Source: Lachnospiraceae bacterium
GTDB taxonomy: Bacteria > Bacillota > Clostridia > Lachnospirales > Lachnospiraceae
Length of the DNA: 49,287 nucleotides
Direction of reading: 5' to 3'
NCBI GenBank assembly: GCA_024681595.1
Contig: JAILAN010000018.1
Location: forward strand, 1-49,287
Translations under genes and position numbers: made by a program
The notes under the pieces: model-generated
The model's database searches: none
Seen by the model: the letters and a program-made list of their open reading frames with translations, nothing else
What the model was told of the DNA's origin: nothing
Shown here: positions 35,569 through 42,787 of the stretch, in pieces
Position numbering within the stretch: position 1 is the stretch's first letter
Layout: every line of letters begins with the position of its first letter

Positions 35569-38037
35569 TCAATATCTGAGCGGACTCGTCCAGTATTTCT
35601 GACCATACAGATCGGTAAAGCAGTATGTCATCAGCGTCGTTCCGTCTCCGACATCCGTATTGCTGATCATCATGGACTTCATATCCTTGTTGACCGTCAG
35701 AGTTTCTCCCAGATAATAACTGTCGCTGTATTCCTTGTCATACGTGTAATAATCGCATACAAAATCTATCTTATCGCCCTTTTGAAGTTCCGTAAGATTC
35801 TTGGCAATCGTCTCTGTCTCACCGTTAACATAGTCGTAGCATGCTCCGGCAATATATCCGTTCTCATTCTCTGAGCTGAACACTATGATGAGGTCACATC
35901 TGTCGCCGTTAAGGTAACACGGAACCCGTCCCGTGATCCTGTAGTCATTCTCATCCCCCTGTGTATCGAGATGATAGTAAGCAACAGGCTGCCCCTCTAT
36001 GGAAACCCAGGTTTTATCTGTAGGAGCCAGCAGATTACCGTCCTCATCAAATTCAAAAACATTATCAAGGCCAAGATCTATATAGCCCTCTCCGTCGTCA
36101 TAAAAAGCATTAAGCTCCAGATCCTTTACAAGAGCCCACTGTTCTTCACTCATCTTTATCATGGAATCGCCGTAATCATTGGACGTCCAGATGAGTGAAT
36201 TGGGATCAAAATGCGTTGAAGCGATATATTCGGCTGCAGAATCCACATCAAGGCTCCTGCCGAGGAACCCGGTGTTTGAAGCGTCAAGTCCCGCTATCGA
36301 GCTAAAGTCACTTCCGAGGAAGCTGCCAAGTAACTGGCCAATCATATCCGCTGACCCAAGGGATGATGAAGAGGTGGCAGAGCCCATATCAAACAAAGAA
36401 CCCATAGGTGATGCCGTGCCGCCTGAGGCAACCTGTCCGGCAACCTCCAACGAAGCAAAGTTCTGTATGCACTTGGCATATTCTTCATCCATTCCTATGG
36501 CAGCATATGTATTGACCATGCTGTCAACCCTGGATGCCTTTTTGTAAGGGAAATAGATCGACAATCCATAGGCATTGGTCATGGATGAACCCGTACGGTT
36601 ATATTTTACGCAGCCAAGCAGGGCTTCCGATAACGCTTTGCCTTCTTCGGTTCCGACTCTCGTAGCAAAGTCAACCAGGTCTACCTGATCGATCTTTGAT
36701 GACGTTGCAAATTCTCTCGTGTTGCCTCTGGCATCGGATACGACTGCATACTGCTTGTTCTTTATCATATCGGACGTGTCAGCTGAAAAAGCTGCCAGTT
36801 CTCTGGGAACAGTTGCCCGAAGCTCACAAAGATCAGTAATAGACAGCGTTGTCTTCTGTCCCTGGGCACTGCTCTGGCATGCGTCCGTGAAGGAATCTAT
36901 AATGCTCTTGCCCAGCTCTATGGTCGGGATGGAAGTGTTATTGTTAAGATCGTTCAGCCATTTAGTGTAATACCAGCCGATACCGGGCTCTGTTTCTTCA
37001 GAGGCGATCATGTAATCGCTGTAATTGGATACGACCAATGCAGTCTCGACCGTAGCCATCAGACATGCGTCAAAGCCGACGAAATCAAACTGTACTCCCC
37101 CGGATTTAAGTGCTTTGTCTATTCCCGCCAGCGACATGGCACCCGACATGGCATTTTTCTCGTCATAGCCATAGCCGGTCGTCGATCCGCCGCCGTGATC
37201 CCACAGGATAAGGTCATATCTGTCTGCCGGGAATCTGGAAGCTGTCCATTTGATGAAATCAGACAGGTTGTTGGAATCAGTCATGACGCCCTTGCCTGCA
37301 TTATCGTTAAGGCATGATAACTGCCCGTTTCTGATCTGATATATCTGATTGACCGAACTGCTGACTATGCTGTTCTGCCACTTTTTGCACCCGCCGGTAT
37401 AAATGATGAGATTGATCTTGTCTCCGACATTTGCTGCGAGCATCTCCTGCATATCCTTCGATGCCATGGCATGTTTGCTCTCAAGGTCGGTACCGCACAT
37501 ATAGACCATGATCGTAACGGTATCCTGACCGTTACCTTTGATCACTGTCTTTTTGGGCGCTGCGTCTGATGATACGGATGTATCGAGCACACCTGTATTT
37601 TGTTTGCCGCTCCATGCAGCGGAGGAAGCTCCGGTATATGAACCTCCGCCAAGCAGACTTCCCAGCATTGAGGAAGTCAGTGACGAGCCGTTTCCGGTCA
37701 GGCCTGTAGATCCTGTCTGCGAGCCGAAACCCGAATCATCCGTATAAGTTTCCGATGTATATGCTTGCGAATCATCAAATAAAGAGCCTCCGCCCAGTAA
37801 TGATGAAAGTCCGCCGCCTCCGCCAAGCAGGATGATTGCAGCCACTATTATGAACAAAAGAGGGCTCCTTCCCGGACCTCTTGATACATTTCCTCCGCCA
37901 CCCGAGGGTGAACCGGAGTTACCGGAATAACCTGAAGATGACCCTACCGGTCCTGTTCCCAGTCCTTCTCCTCTTTTATGAACTCCGGTTCCTCCACCGG
38001 TTACGTTCTTTTTTCTACCTATAGGTCTGTCAGGCAT
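35569..38037 (-). CDS. Membrane-anchored C11 (clostripain-family) cysteine peptidase
   Basis: A large 822-residue protein. Residues 1-57 are Gly/Ser/Pro-rich with basic residues. A membrane helix at about 59-77 (LLFIIVAAIILLG) follows, then a low-complexity Gly/Ser/Thr linker to about 165 and the C11 domain. The catalytic His281 lies in LILWDHGGGS and Cys325 in GFDACLMATVETA. The C-terminal 250 residues (about 570-822) are beta-rich, of unknown role. Topology by charge suggests N-in, with the peptidase outside. Clostripain-family enzymes cleave after Arg or Lys. It follows the 83-residue membrane protein by 1 bp, within the HTH operon. Confidence 0.92.
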   Translation of the reverse strand: MPDRPIGRKKNVTGGGTGVHKRGEGLGTGPVGSSSGYSGNSGSPSGGGGNVSRGPGRSPLLFIIVAAIILLGGGGGLSSLLGGGSLFDDSQAYTSETYTDDSGFGSQTGSTGLTGNGSSLTSSMLGSLLGGGSYTGASSAAWSGKQNTGVLDTSVSSDAAPKKTVIKGNGQDTVTIMVYMCGTDLESKHAMASKDMQEMLAANVGDKINLIIYTGGCKKWQNSIVSSSVNQIYQIRNGQLSCLNDNAGKGVMTDSNNLSDFIKWTASRFPADRYDLILWDHGGGSTTGYGYDEKNAMSGAMSLAGIDKALKSGGVQFDFVGFDACLMATVETALVVSNYSDYMIASEETEPGIGWYYTKWLNDLNNNTSIPTIELGKSIIDSFTDACQSSAQGQKTTLSITDLCELRATVPRELAAFSADTSDMIKNKQYAVVSDARGNTREFATSSKIDQVDLVDFATRVGTEEGKALSEALLGCVKYNRTGSSMTNAYGLSIYFPYKKASRVDSMVNTYAAIGMDEEYAKCIQNFASLEVAGQVASGGTASPMGSLFDMGSATSSSSLGSADMIGQLLGSFLGSDFSSIAGLDASNTGFLGRSLDVDSAAEYIASTHFDPNSLIWTSNDYGDSMIKMSEEQWALVKDLELNAFYDDGEGYIDLGLDNVFEFDEDGNLLAPTDKTWVSIEGQPVAYYHLDTQGDENDYRITGRVPCYLNGDRCDLIIVFSSENENGYIAGACYDYVNGETETIAKNLTELQKGDKIDFVCDYYTYDKEYSDSYYLGETLTVNKDMKSMMISNTDVGDGTTLMTYCFTDLYGQKYWTSPLRY

Positions 38038-38038
38038 C

Positions 38039-38290
38039 TTACTTTCCTCCCTGCGCGTGTTTCTTTCTTACATTTTCTTCAAATCTGTCTATAGCTACCA
38101 TCATAGCCAGCAAAAATGCAGCATAAGTCGGGATCCTTGACAATGAATAAAGCACCGTATTGTTTTTGACAATACCTTTCATGCGCTTTTTATGGATCTT
38201 GCGGATCTTGTCCTGTCTGGAATCCCTGTATCTGTTTTTTTGCTTATCGCGCAATTTCTTTTCTTTTGTTTTGAGCTTATGCAGATTCAT
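38039..38290 (-). CDS. Small basic membrane protein, function unknown
   Basis: An 83-residue protein, very basic in the first 43 residues (KLKTKEKKLRDKQKNRYRD), followed by one hydrophobic helix at about 46-68 and a short charged tail. Start overlaps the HTH gene stop by 4 bp (ATGA) and its stop is 1 bp before the C11 peptidase start. It may assist the peptidase at the membrane. No family recognised. Confidence 0.75.
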   Translation of the reverse strand: MNLHKLKTKEKKLRDKQKNRYRDSRQDKIRKIHKKRMKGIVKNNTVLYSLSRIPTYAAFLLAMMVAIDRFEENVRKKHAQGGK

Positions 38291-38799
38291 TTTAAAAACC
38301 CTGTCACTGTACTCATTATTTTCTTATTGCTCAATATTGATTCAATGATCGTACCTGCCTCGGTCTTTTCGCCCTTGAGCAGTGCAACCGCAGCCTTTTT
38401 TGTTTTGTCGTCAGCCTTGCGGTACAGTTCAATAACTTTCTTTTCGGCAGCTGTCAGCTTGTCCGCTGTATTTGAAGCAGTCATGGCTGAAGATGTCTTT
38501 TTAGCAGACGATGTCTTAGCCGAAGAAGTCTTTTTGGCAGATGATGTCTTAGATGAAGCTGTGGCCGTTGCTGCCTTGGCTGTAGATTTAATATCAGCAT
38601 CAAGAAGAGATTTCTGTGTAACACCGGTAGCCTTGGCTATCGCCTTTAACTGATCCTGAGTGGGTTTTAATTCGTTCCGCTCTATCTTACCGATATCGGC
38701 TGCTGTAGTACCCTTAACCTTTTTAGCAAGTGCATCCTGTGTCAGCTTCGCAGCGGTCCTTGCTTCCTTAACAAGATCTCCAACGTATTTTTTTGCCAT
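38287..38799 (-). CDS. HTH (XRE-like) protein with histone-like Lys/Ser/Ala linker
   Basis: A 170-residue protein in three parts. An N-terminal helix-turn-helix of XRE type (about 6-60; VKEARTAAKLTQDALAKKVKGT and DIGKIERNELKP) is followed by a linker at about 70-112 made of repeats of the pattern KKTSSA, resembling histone H1-like bacterial tails, and a helical C-terminal domain (about 113-170; LTAAEKKVIELYRKADDKTKKA). It is the first gene of the peptidase operon, downstream of paired TTATGTAAAC motifs it might bind. Other possibilities are a plain XRE repressor or a nucleoid protein. Confidence 0.8.
   Translation of the reverse strand: MAKKYVGDLVKEARTAAKLTQDALAKKVKGTTAADIGKIERNELKPTQDQLKAIAKATGVTQKSLLDADIKSTAKAATATASSKTSSAKKTSSAKTSSAKKTSSAMTASNTADKLTAAEKKVIELYRKADDKTKKAAVALLKGEKTEAGTIIESILSNKKIMSTVTGFLK
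38492..38557. repeat. 33-bp tandem repeat in the HTH gene
   Basis: Two adjacent 33-bp units (38492-38524 and 38525-38557) match at 28 of 33 positions and encode the KTSSAKKTSSA linker units. All five differences are between the two copies, so the repeat is old rather than recent. Confidence 0.75.
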
Positions 38800-38814
38800 A
38801 TCTCTCCCTCCATA

Positions 38815-38866
38815 TTATGTAAACTAATTGTCATTCTCACATTTTGATCTATGAGGTTATGTAAAC
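38815..38866. repeat. Paired TTATGTAAAC motifs before the HTH gene
   Basis: TTATGTAAAC occurs at 38815-38824 and 38857-38866, 42 bp apart, about four helical turns. Both are in the 74-bp gap before the HTH gene start. The lower copy is adjacent to its ribosome site. The same pair spaced 48 bp is found before the PHP gene. Confidence 0.6.
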
Positions 38867-38873
38867 CAACGTT

Positions 38874-39083
38874 CTACTCTGTAACCTCATCAACCGCATC
38901 ACAGTTGCCAACGGTTCCCTTTGCCCAGGGACTGCCTACATCGCATCTGCCGTGATGATGGATTTCTCTAGCTTCTCCGGGTGCGTTTTCTCCATCAAAA
39001 CTGACCGAAAGGCGGCTCGTGCCTCCGGTCATCTTTTTATCTATCATATTAATGATCGCCTCTATCTCGTCTTTGTTTTCCAT
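38874..39083 (-). CDS. Small hypothetical protein with His/Cys-rich motif
   Basis: A 69-residue protein with a helical acidic start (MENKDEIEAIINMIDKKM) and a compact motif HHHGRCDVGSPWAKG. The His and Cys residues could bind metal, but only two Cys are present in total. It starts 9 bp after the preceding gene with no clear Shine-Dalgarno, so translation may be coupled. Not recognised with confidence. Confidence 0.6.
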   Translation of the reverse strand: MENKDEIEAIINMIDKKMTGGTSRLSVSFDGENAPGEAREIHHHGRCDVGSPWAKGTVGNCDAVDEVTE

Positions 39084-39092
39084 AAGGTTATA

Positions 39093-39557
39093 TTATCGTT
39101 CTTTGGATAAGGAGCCTTCTTTCGCAACAGCATACTTTTTGATCACCAGGGGCCATATGACAAGGGCAAAAATGACCATTAAAAATTCCGAAATAAAATT
39201 GCCCCAGTTCTTTCCGAATATGACTATCATAGTTGCTCCCTGCAGATACTGTTTCCACGAGAAGATAATACCCAGTCCGATCCCTGTAAGAAGCGGGAGG
39301 TTCCTAGCTCCCACGGGAATCTCATAGTGAGTATAATGCCTGTCTATATAAGCTCCGACCAGGAATCCCAGAAAACCGCCGCATCCGCTGAATGTATCCT
39401 TCATCATCTTAACCGGATCCACCAGCAGAACACCATCAACATAATCCATCGGATATGGTTTGACCATGATATAGATCATCGCGAGAATGACAAATATTAT
39501 CCCAACGATCGTCATTCTGTCCTGCAGCATCAGCAGGTACTGTATGTCAAATTCCAT
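39093..39557 (-). CDS. PAP2-like membrane protein lacking catalytic motifs
   Basis: A 154-residue membrane protein with about four helices. The segment SGCGGFLGFLVGAYIDRHYTHYEIPVGARNLPLL resembles the C-terminal half of PAP2 family phosphatases from Lachnospiraceae, but the KxxxxxxRP, PSGH and SRxxxxxH motifs are missing and an in-frame stop lies upstream of the start. GAGGAC precedes the ATG and a promoter is near. It may be a remnant with an internal deletion or an evolved small protein. Confidence 0.6.
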   Translation of the reverse strand: MEFDIQYLLMLQDRMTIVGIIFVILAMIYIMVKPYPMDYVDGVLLVDPVKMMKDTFSGCGGFLGFLVGAYIDRHYTHYEIPVGARNLPLLTGIGLGIIFSWKQYLQGATMIVIFGKNWGNFISEFLMVIFALVIWPLVIKKYAVAKEGSLSKER

Positions 39558-39627
39558 AATATATAGTCCTCTTCAAAGAGATTTTCAGTCGATTGCAGGC
39601 CCTTTAAAAGTAATCCGCCACTAAATC

Positions 39628-39636
39628 ATTATATCA
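39628..39636 (-). promoter_or_regulatory. Extended -10 promoter of the PAP2-like gene
   Basis: On the minus strand TGATATAAT gives a consensus TATAAT (39628-39633) with TG extension, 70 bp before the ATG of the PAP2-like gene and directly after the MscS terminator. No good -35 is seen. Confidence 0.6.
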
Positions 39637-39637
39637 A

Positions 39638-39662
39638 AAAAAATGCCACAGGGGCATTTTTT
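39638..39662 (-). terminator. Terminator after the MscS gene
   Basis: AAAAAATGCC pairs with GGCATTTTTT around a short ACAGG loop, followed on the minus strand by a run of T. The A/T flanks would let it work in both directions. It ends the ribU-mscS transcript and precedes the next promoter. Confidence 0.85.
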
Positions 39663-39694
39663 CTGTTTGGTCATTATATAACGTGGCGGATGAT

Positions 39695-40525
39695 TCAATC
39701 CCTCATATGAACGTCGAGCTGCGGGAACGGTATATCTATTCCGTTCTCATCTAAGGCAAGTTTGGTGCGTTCCAGAATACTGCCCCTGCCGGGATTATAA
39801 TTTTCCAGCGGAAACTCACAGAACATGTTAAAGATTATGGCTCCGTCAGAGTATTCCTTTATCCTCACGGAAAAAGGCCTGTTCTTGGCACGAAGCGGTT
39901 CTTCTTCGACTACCTTTGTAAGAATCTCCTTAACTTTAACTATATCAGCAGAATATGATACACCGACCTGAAGGTTTGATACCTTGACATTTTTATCCGA
40001 TTCCGGATGAAAATAGGTGTAATTCATAATGCTGGTGTTGGCCAGGTCACCGTTTGGAAGGATCACTATGCGGCCCTCGGAGGTCTTTAGCTTGGTATAA
40101 AAAACCTTGATCTCCATAACCACTCCCTCGTTCTTATGAACATCCTCGTATATATAGTCTCCGACCTTGAACGGTTTTTGAAGCAGTATCAGCACACCGC
40201 CCGCAAAATTAGAAAGGCTCCCCTGAAGAGCCAGGCCGGCCGTCACACCGGCAGAACCCAGAACAGCTGCCAAAGATGTGGCATTCACACCAAATCCCGA
40301 AAGGATCAGTGCGATCAGTACAATATAAAGCAGAACTTTAAGGAACGACTCTATAAAAGTGACCGCTCCCGGATCAGCTTTGGCCTTGGTCATCGATTTA
40401 TGGACCAGCTTAATGAGCAGACCTATTAATTTGGCTCCCACAAAAAAGACGACCAGGCACAGTATGACTTTGATTCCGAACGCTGCTGCTTTGGGCGGGA
40501 ATGTTGTGATCAGGTAATCTAACAT
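39695..40525 (-). CDS. mscS: Small-conductance mechanosensitive channel (MscS family)
   Basis: A channel that opens at high membrane tension after hypo-osmotic shock. The 276-residue protein has three hydrophobic helices. The pore-lining helix shows the Gly/Ala pattern VLGSAGVTAGLALQGSLSNFAGG (about 88-110), followed by the beta domain VGDYIYEDVHKNEGVV and ILPNGDLANTSIMNY. It starts 22 bp after the ECF S-component gene, so it is probably on the same transcript as the riboswitch, a chance association. Confidence 0.95.
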   Translation of the reverse strand: MLDYLITTFPPKAAAFGIKVILCLVVFFVGAKLIGLLIKLVHKSMTKAKADPGAVTFIESFLKVLLYIVLIALILSGFGVNATSLAAVLGSAGVTAGLALQGSLSNFAGGVLILLQKPFKVGDYIYEDVHKNEGVVMEIKVFYTKLKTSEGRIVILPNGDLANTSIMNYTYFHPESDKNVKVSNLQVGVSYSADIVKVKEILTKVVEEEPLRAKNRPFSVRIKEYSDGAIIFNMFCEFPLENYNPGRGSILERTKLALDENGIDIPFPQLDVHMRD

Positions 40526-40547
40526 ATCAATATAAATCCTTTTTTAC

Positions 40548-41213
40548 TTAAAATACTCCCAGCATAGCCATGAATGCAAGGACAAATGAGATAAGTACGG
40601 CCAGCGATACCAGAAAGAACGAAACCGAAAAACGTCCCTTGCCGCCTTCGCCTTTGGAAGGCTCTACCAGTTTGGCCGAACGCAGGGCCGTAACGATAGG
40701 CTTATAAAGAATAAGTGTTATTCCGGCATTGATACCGCCCTTTATAAGGTTAAAGGGAAGGAATACGGGGATCAGCATTCCGACAACTACGGAACGGTCC
40801 ACCTTCATATAAAGAGGTGTGATGATATAGTTCCAAAGAAGCATGGATGCCGTCATGCAGATAACTCCCAGGATAAGACCGATCACGGCATTTTTCTTGG
40901 TACGTTTGTTATAGTACATTGCTGCTGCAGGCAGAGCAAAAGCACATGTTGAAATAACGTTCATCAAAAATCCGTAAGGGCCCGTAGAGCTGATCGTGAT
41001 CATTTCGATGAATGAAACCAGTACAGAGATCAGGATGCTTGAAACAGGTCCGAACATAAAGCCTGCTATAACGATAAGCGCATCCTTGGGTTCATAGCTA
41101 AGGAAACCTGCAACGTTAGGAATGACCTTGGCAACTATGACCGATACGAATGCCAAAGCTGTAAACATCGCTATTACAGCGATATACTTAGGGGTGATCT
41201 TGTTGTTTTTCAT
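40548..41213 (-). CDS. ribU: ECF transporter S component, riboflavin type (RibU-like)
   Basis: The substrate-binding membrane subunit of an energy-coupling factor transporter. The 221-residue protein has six hydrophobic helices and the N-terminal family pattern PKYIAVIAMFTALAFVSVIV, then GFLSYEPKDALIVIAGFMFGP. The C-terminal extension (about 185-221) adds a Ser/Lys segment and a further helix. The upstream FMN riboswitch makes riboflavin the substrate. The ATPase subunits are elsewhere. AAAGGAGA precedes the ATG. Confidence 0.93.
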   Translation of the reverse strand: MKNNKITPKYIAVIAMFTALAFVSVIVAKVIPNVAGFLSYEPKDALIVIAGFMFGPVSSILISVLVSFIEMITISSTGPYGFLMNVISTCAFALPAAAMYYNKRTKKNAVIGLILGVICMTASMLLWNYIITPLYMKVDRSVVVGMLIPVFLPFNLIKGGINAGITLILYKPIVTALRSAKLVEPSKGEGGKGRFSVSFFLVSLAVLISFVLAFMAMLGVF

Positions 41214-41292
41214 TTTTCTTTTCTCCTTTTTGAAATTTCAAGAGAAAGAACCATGAAGCGTTTTGACATTATGCGAAAATTGCGATCCGCAT

Positions 41293-41322
41293 AAAAAAGC
41301 CCCGAACACAAAGGTTCAGGGC
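41293..41322 (-). terminator. Regulatory terminator of the FMN riboswitch
   Basis: GCCCTGAAC and GTTCGGGGC on the minus strand form a 9-bp stem (with one mismatch) followed by TTTTTT (41293-41298). Coordinates are 41299-41307 and 41314-41322. It lies between the aptamer and the ribU start and should stop transcription when FMN is bound. Confidence 0.85.
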
Positions 41323-41340
41323 ACACTTACAGTGTATTCT

Positions 41341-41476
41341 TTCTTCTTCCATCCGGACTATACCGTCGGTACCGGATTCTCACCGGTTCAGCTTGCGCTC
41401 GCAGACTTACCGATCACTGCCCTGTGGGGTTGTATCGGATCACTGCCGGTAGGGAATTTCACCCTGCCCTGAAGAT
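41341..41476 (-). promoter_or_regulatory. FMN riboswitch (RFN element)
   Basis: The minus-strand leader contains the RFN hallmarks in order: TTCAGGGCAGGGTGAAATTC, CCCTACCGGCAGTGAT, a variable stem with CAGGGCAGTGATCGG, GTCTGCGAGCGCAAGC, ACCGGTGAGAATCCGGTA, CCGACGGTATAGTCCGGATG and a closing GAAGAAG. It controls the RibU-type transporter 3' of it by transcription termination. Confidence 0.96.
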
Positions 41477-41487
41477 TACCATGAATA

Positions 41488-41515
41488 ATTGTATCATTTA
41501 TTCTTTGATTGTCAA
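41488..41515 (-). promoter_or_regulatory. ribU promoter
   Basis: On the minus strand TTGACA (41510-41515), 16 bp, then TGA-TACAAT (box 41488-41493) form a strong promoter with an extended -10. The start of transcription would be near 41481, just before the aptamer. Confidence 0.75.
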
Positions 41516-41549
41516 CGGAACACAATCAGATTATTATTTTTCAATCATT

Positions 41550-41903
41550 TTACTCTTTCAATTCATCAACAAGTATAGCATCTTCAACAGGAAAACTGGC
41601 TTCCGAAACGCTTTTGAATCCGAAATCTTTCCAAGCCTTCTCAAAGATATAATCTTCCATATTACTTAAATAAATATATGTATGACTATCTGCGGGGCTC
41701 TTCGGATTTACAGTCAATTCTATACGGTACTTATAAAATTGATCATCACATTTCCACGTCCCGTCACTCATTGAGTAATAGGTGCGATAATCACCTTTTA
41801 CCTTTTCAGTTTTTACTGTTTTTTCAGAGCATCCGGTTGCAAACAAAACGACTAAAATGACTAAAATTTTAATACTTTTTCTCATATTAGTCTTTCGTAG
41901 CAT
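41550..41903 (-). CDS. Small lipoprotein, function unknown
   Basis: A 117-residue protein with a lipoprotein signal IKILVILVVLFATGC and a short mature part rich in charged and aromatic residues (SDGTWKCDDQFYKYRIEL). I use the ATG at 41903 because AAGGAAGG precedes it. This overlaps the previous gene by 17 bp. The ATG at 41885 is a possible alternative. No family was recognised. Confidence 0.7.
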   Translation of the reverse strand: MLRKTNMRKSIKILVILVVLFATGCSEKTVKTEKVKGDYRTYYSMSDGTWKCDDQFYKYRIELTVNPKSPADSHTYIYLSNMEDYIFEKAWKDFGFKSVSEASFPVEDAILVDELKE

Positions 41904-42246
41904 CAGCCTTCCTTTTAGCCTTTATATTCTTGAGCACTTCACTTTTTTCGGACTTATTCAATGTTCTTCCAATCTGTTTTTCATATAAATCTATTTGGTA
42001 AATATCGAAAGCTTTACGGTCCATATAAATACTTAAAGCTATGTCCACCACAGAGGTTAATAAAAAAACAACAAACGACATTGTTAATGCGCCCAATATT
42101 GCCCCCAATGATAGTCCTAACCAACGCATAGAGCCAGCGCTAATACTCATTTTTGTTGCCTTCTCACACCCCTCATAATTTGCATGTTGAATAGATAATT
42201 TCATGTTCTTCCCACTTTCGACTGAAAAATAATTACCATAAGCCAT
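41887..42246 (-). CDS. Small membrane protein, function unknown
   Basis: A 119-residue protein with a polar N-terminus (1-40), one long or two close hydrophobic helices at about 42-72 (LGLSLGAILGALTMSFVVFLL) and a basic Lys-rich C-terminus (DLYEKQIGRTLNKSEKSEVLK). A start at the internal Met15, with GGGAAG in front, is possible. The stretch is more AT-rich than its surroundings, which suggests later arrival or relaxed selection. No family recognised. Confidence 0.6.
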   Translation of the reverse strand: MAYGNYFSVESGKNMKLSIQHANYEGCEKATKMSISAGSMRWLGLSLGAILGALTMSFVVFLLTSVVDIALSIYMDRKAFDIYQIDLYEKQIGRTLNKSEKSEVLKNIKAKRKADATKD

Positions 42247-42288
42247 TTATCATCTTTTCCATAGAACGAAAAATCTACTTTAAAAGCG

Positions 42289-42768
42289 TCAAAATTCATA
42301 TAACAGCACCGGTTTCTTTTTTACTTCAACTAAAAGTGCCGTGCAGTTATCCTTGCTTCCGTTCTCAAGTGCCCTATCTATCAACCGGTTAACGGTTTCC
42401 TTAATGGATTCGTTCTCCAATAGAATCCTTTTTATCTCATCGTCGGAAAGTACATCGCAAACTCCATCACTGCAAATAAAAAACAGATCACCGTCTTCTA
42501 TTATAATCTCATCGCTGTAGTATGGTTCGGGAACCACCTCATCTTCATACATCCCAAGAAACTGCGTCAGCTGGTGTCTGCGCTTATCAGTGACAGCCTG
42601 TTCAGGTGTCAGAACTCCCATATTGACAAGGCGTGTGGTTTCATCATGGTCCACGCTCAATCTTTTCAATTCCCCATTTCTGAGCAGATATGTTCTGCTA
42701 TCTCCTACATTGCATGCCAATGCAACGCCATTGTCTATGTAAAGATTTGATAAAGTGCTTCTCCCTTT
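42289..42768 (-). pseudogene. 5'-truncated PP2C-type Ser/Thr phosphatase remnant
   Basis: The C-terminal about 155 residues of a PP2C/PPM phosphatase are intact: GVALACNVGDSRTYLLRNGE, SVDHDETTRLV, LTQFLGMYEDE and FFICSDGVCDVLSDDE and a final SKDNCTALLVE. The family's N-terminal part with the first metal-binding Asp and the RxxNED region is missing. The homologous frame ends upstream at a TAA (42769-42771) and no ATG is available; only a TTG at 42720 could start it. A phosphatase lacking that part should be inactive. Confidence 0.8.
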
Positions 42769-42787
42769 TTAAGATAGGCAATCAATA

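Noticed and set aside
38492-38557. CRISPR-like repeat
   Set aside because: Only two adjacent units without spacers, in frame within a coding region.
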